A stretch of 5,878 nucleotides of DNA, taken from positions 1 to 5,878 of the forward strand of contig JANXXA010000251.1 of NCBI GenBank assembly GCA_025350885.1, read 5' to 3'. Position 1 is the first letter of the stretch. Every line of letters starts with the position of its first letter. A program made the translations under genes and the position numbers. This stretch comes from Phenylobacterium sp. GTDB taxonomy: Bacteria > Pseudomonadota > Alphaproteobacteria > Caulobacterales > Caulobacteraceae. The notes under the pieces are model-generated. The model made no database searches. It was not told the DNA's origin and was given only the letters and a program-made list of their open reading frames with translations. Positions 5,811 through 5,878 of the stretch are shown piece by piece.

Positions 5811-5878
5811 TGAGTGCGGAGCCGACCGTGACGCGGTGCTTAACAGGGCGTGCTTCTGTATCACCTTGGACAGCGCCC
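5800..5878 (+). CDS. Start of a further gene, product unknown (3' truncated by window)
   Basis: An ATG at 5800 lies inside the 3' end of the preceding gene (11-nt overlap) and follows the strong purine stretch GGGGAAGGG (5786-5794), 5 nt upstream. The frame is open to the window end, giving 26 residues that begin MTADECGADRDAVLNR and continue ACFCITLDSA, with a Cys-Phe-Cys motif. Too little is present to name a family. The strong ribosome-binding site and overlap suggest it is the third gene of the right-hand operon. An ATG at 5810 in another frame is also open but lacks as good a site. Confidence 0.6.
   Translation, partial: MTADECGADRDAVLNRACFCITLDSA

Noticed and set aside
4998..5864. Minus-strand open frame of 288 codons opposite the right-hand membrane-protein genes
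   Set aside because: The translation is low-complexity, rich in Arg, Pro and Ser. The plus-strand frames have clear membrane segments, ribosome-binding sites and coupled starts.
5810..5878. Alternative start ATG at 5810 for the last gene
   Set aside because: The frame is open, but the product is less protein-like and its upstream site is poorer than that of the ATG at 5800.

Overview
The window is about two-thirds G+C and densely coding. It looks like an alphaproteobacterial chromosome or large plasmid; Caulobacterales or Sphingomonadales would fit the gene content and codon use, but nothing here fixes the genus. No rRNA, tRNA, CRISPR array, insertion sequence or long repeat was seen.

Layout. 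(1) Positions 2-3090, + strand: five genes joined by four successive 4-nt start/stop overlaps (ATGA 157-160, GTGA 1143-1146, ATGA 1751-1754, ATGA 2233-2236). They are the 3' end of a VirB10/TrbI gene, a complete VirB11 ATPase, a HupE/UreJ-family membrane protein, an unrecognised multi-span membrane protein, and a secreted DUF4198-family protein. The first two belong to a type IV secretion system (T4SS). The last three look like a small metal-uptake module, probably nickel or cobalt. (2) Positions 3131-4234, + strand: a putative lipid-anchored alpha/beta hydrolase of the hormone-sensitive-lipase (HSL) type, set off from the block by 40 nt and much richer in lysine. (3) Positions 4345-4887, - strand: an exported NTF2-like (DUF4440/SnoaL-type) protein, convergent with the hydrolase. 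(4) Positions 4888-5031: a divergent intergenic region with a near-perfect FNR/FixK-type box (CTGAT-CGAG-ATCAA, 4962-4975). (5) Positions 5032-5878, + strand: two small membrane-protein genes coupled by a GTGA overlap, then the beginning of a third gene that runs off the window.

How the genes may work together. The T4SS genes and the HupE-membrane-DUF4198 trio share an uninterrupted overlapping gene string, so they are probably one transcript with coupled translation, although their expected functions are unrelated. This is the most unusual feature of the window. The right-hand genes look like a separate oxygen- or redox-responsive unit of unknown function, inferred from the FNR-type box placed for activation of the rightward transcript.
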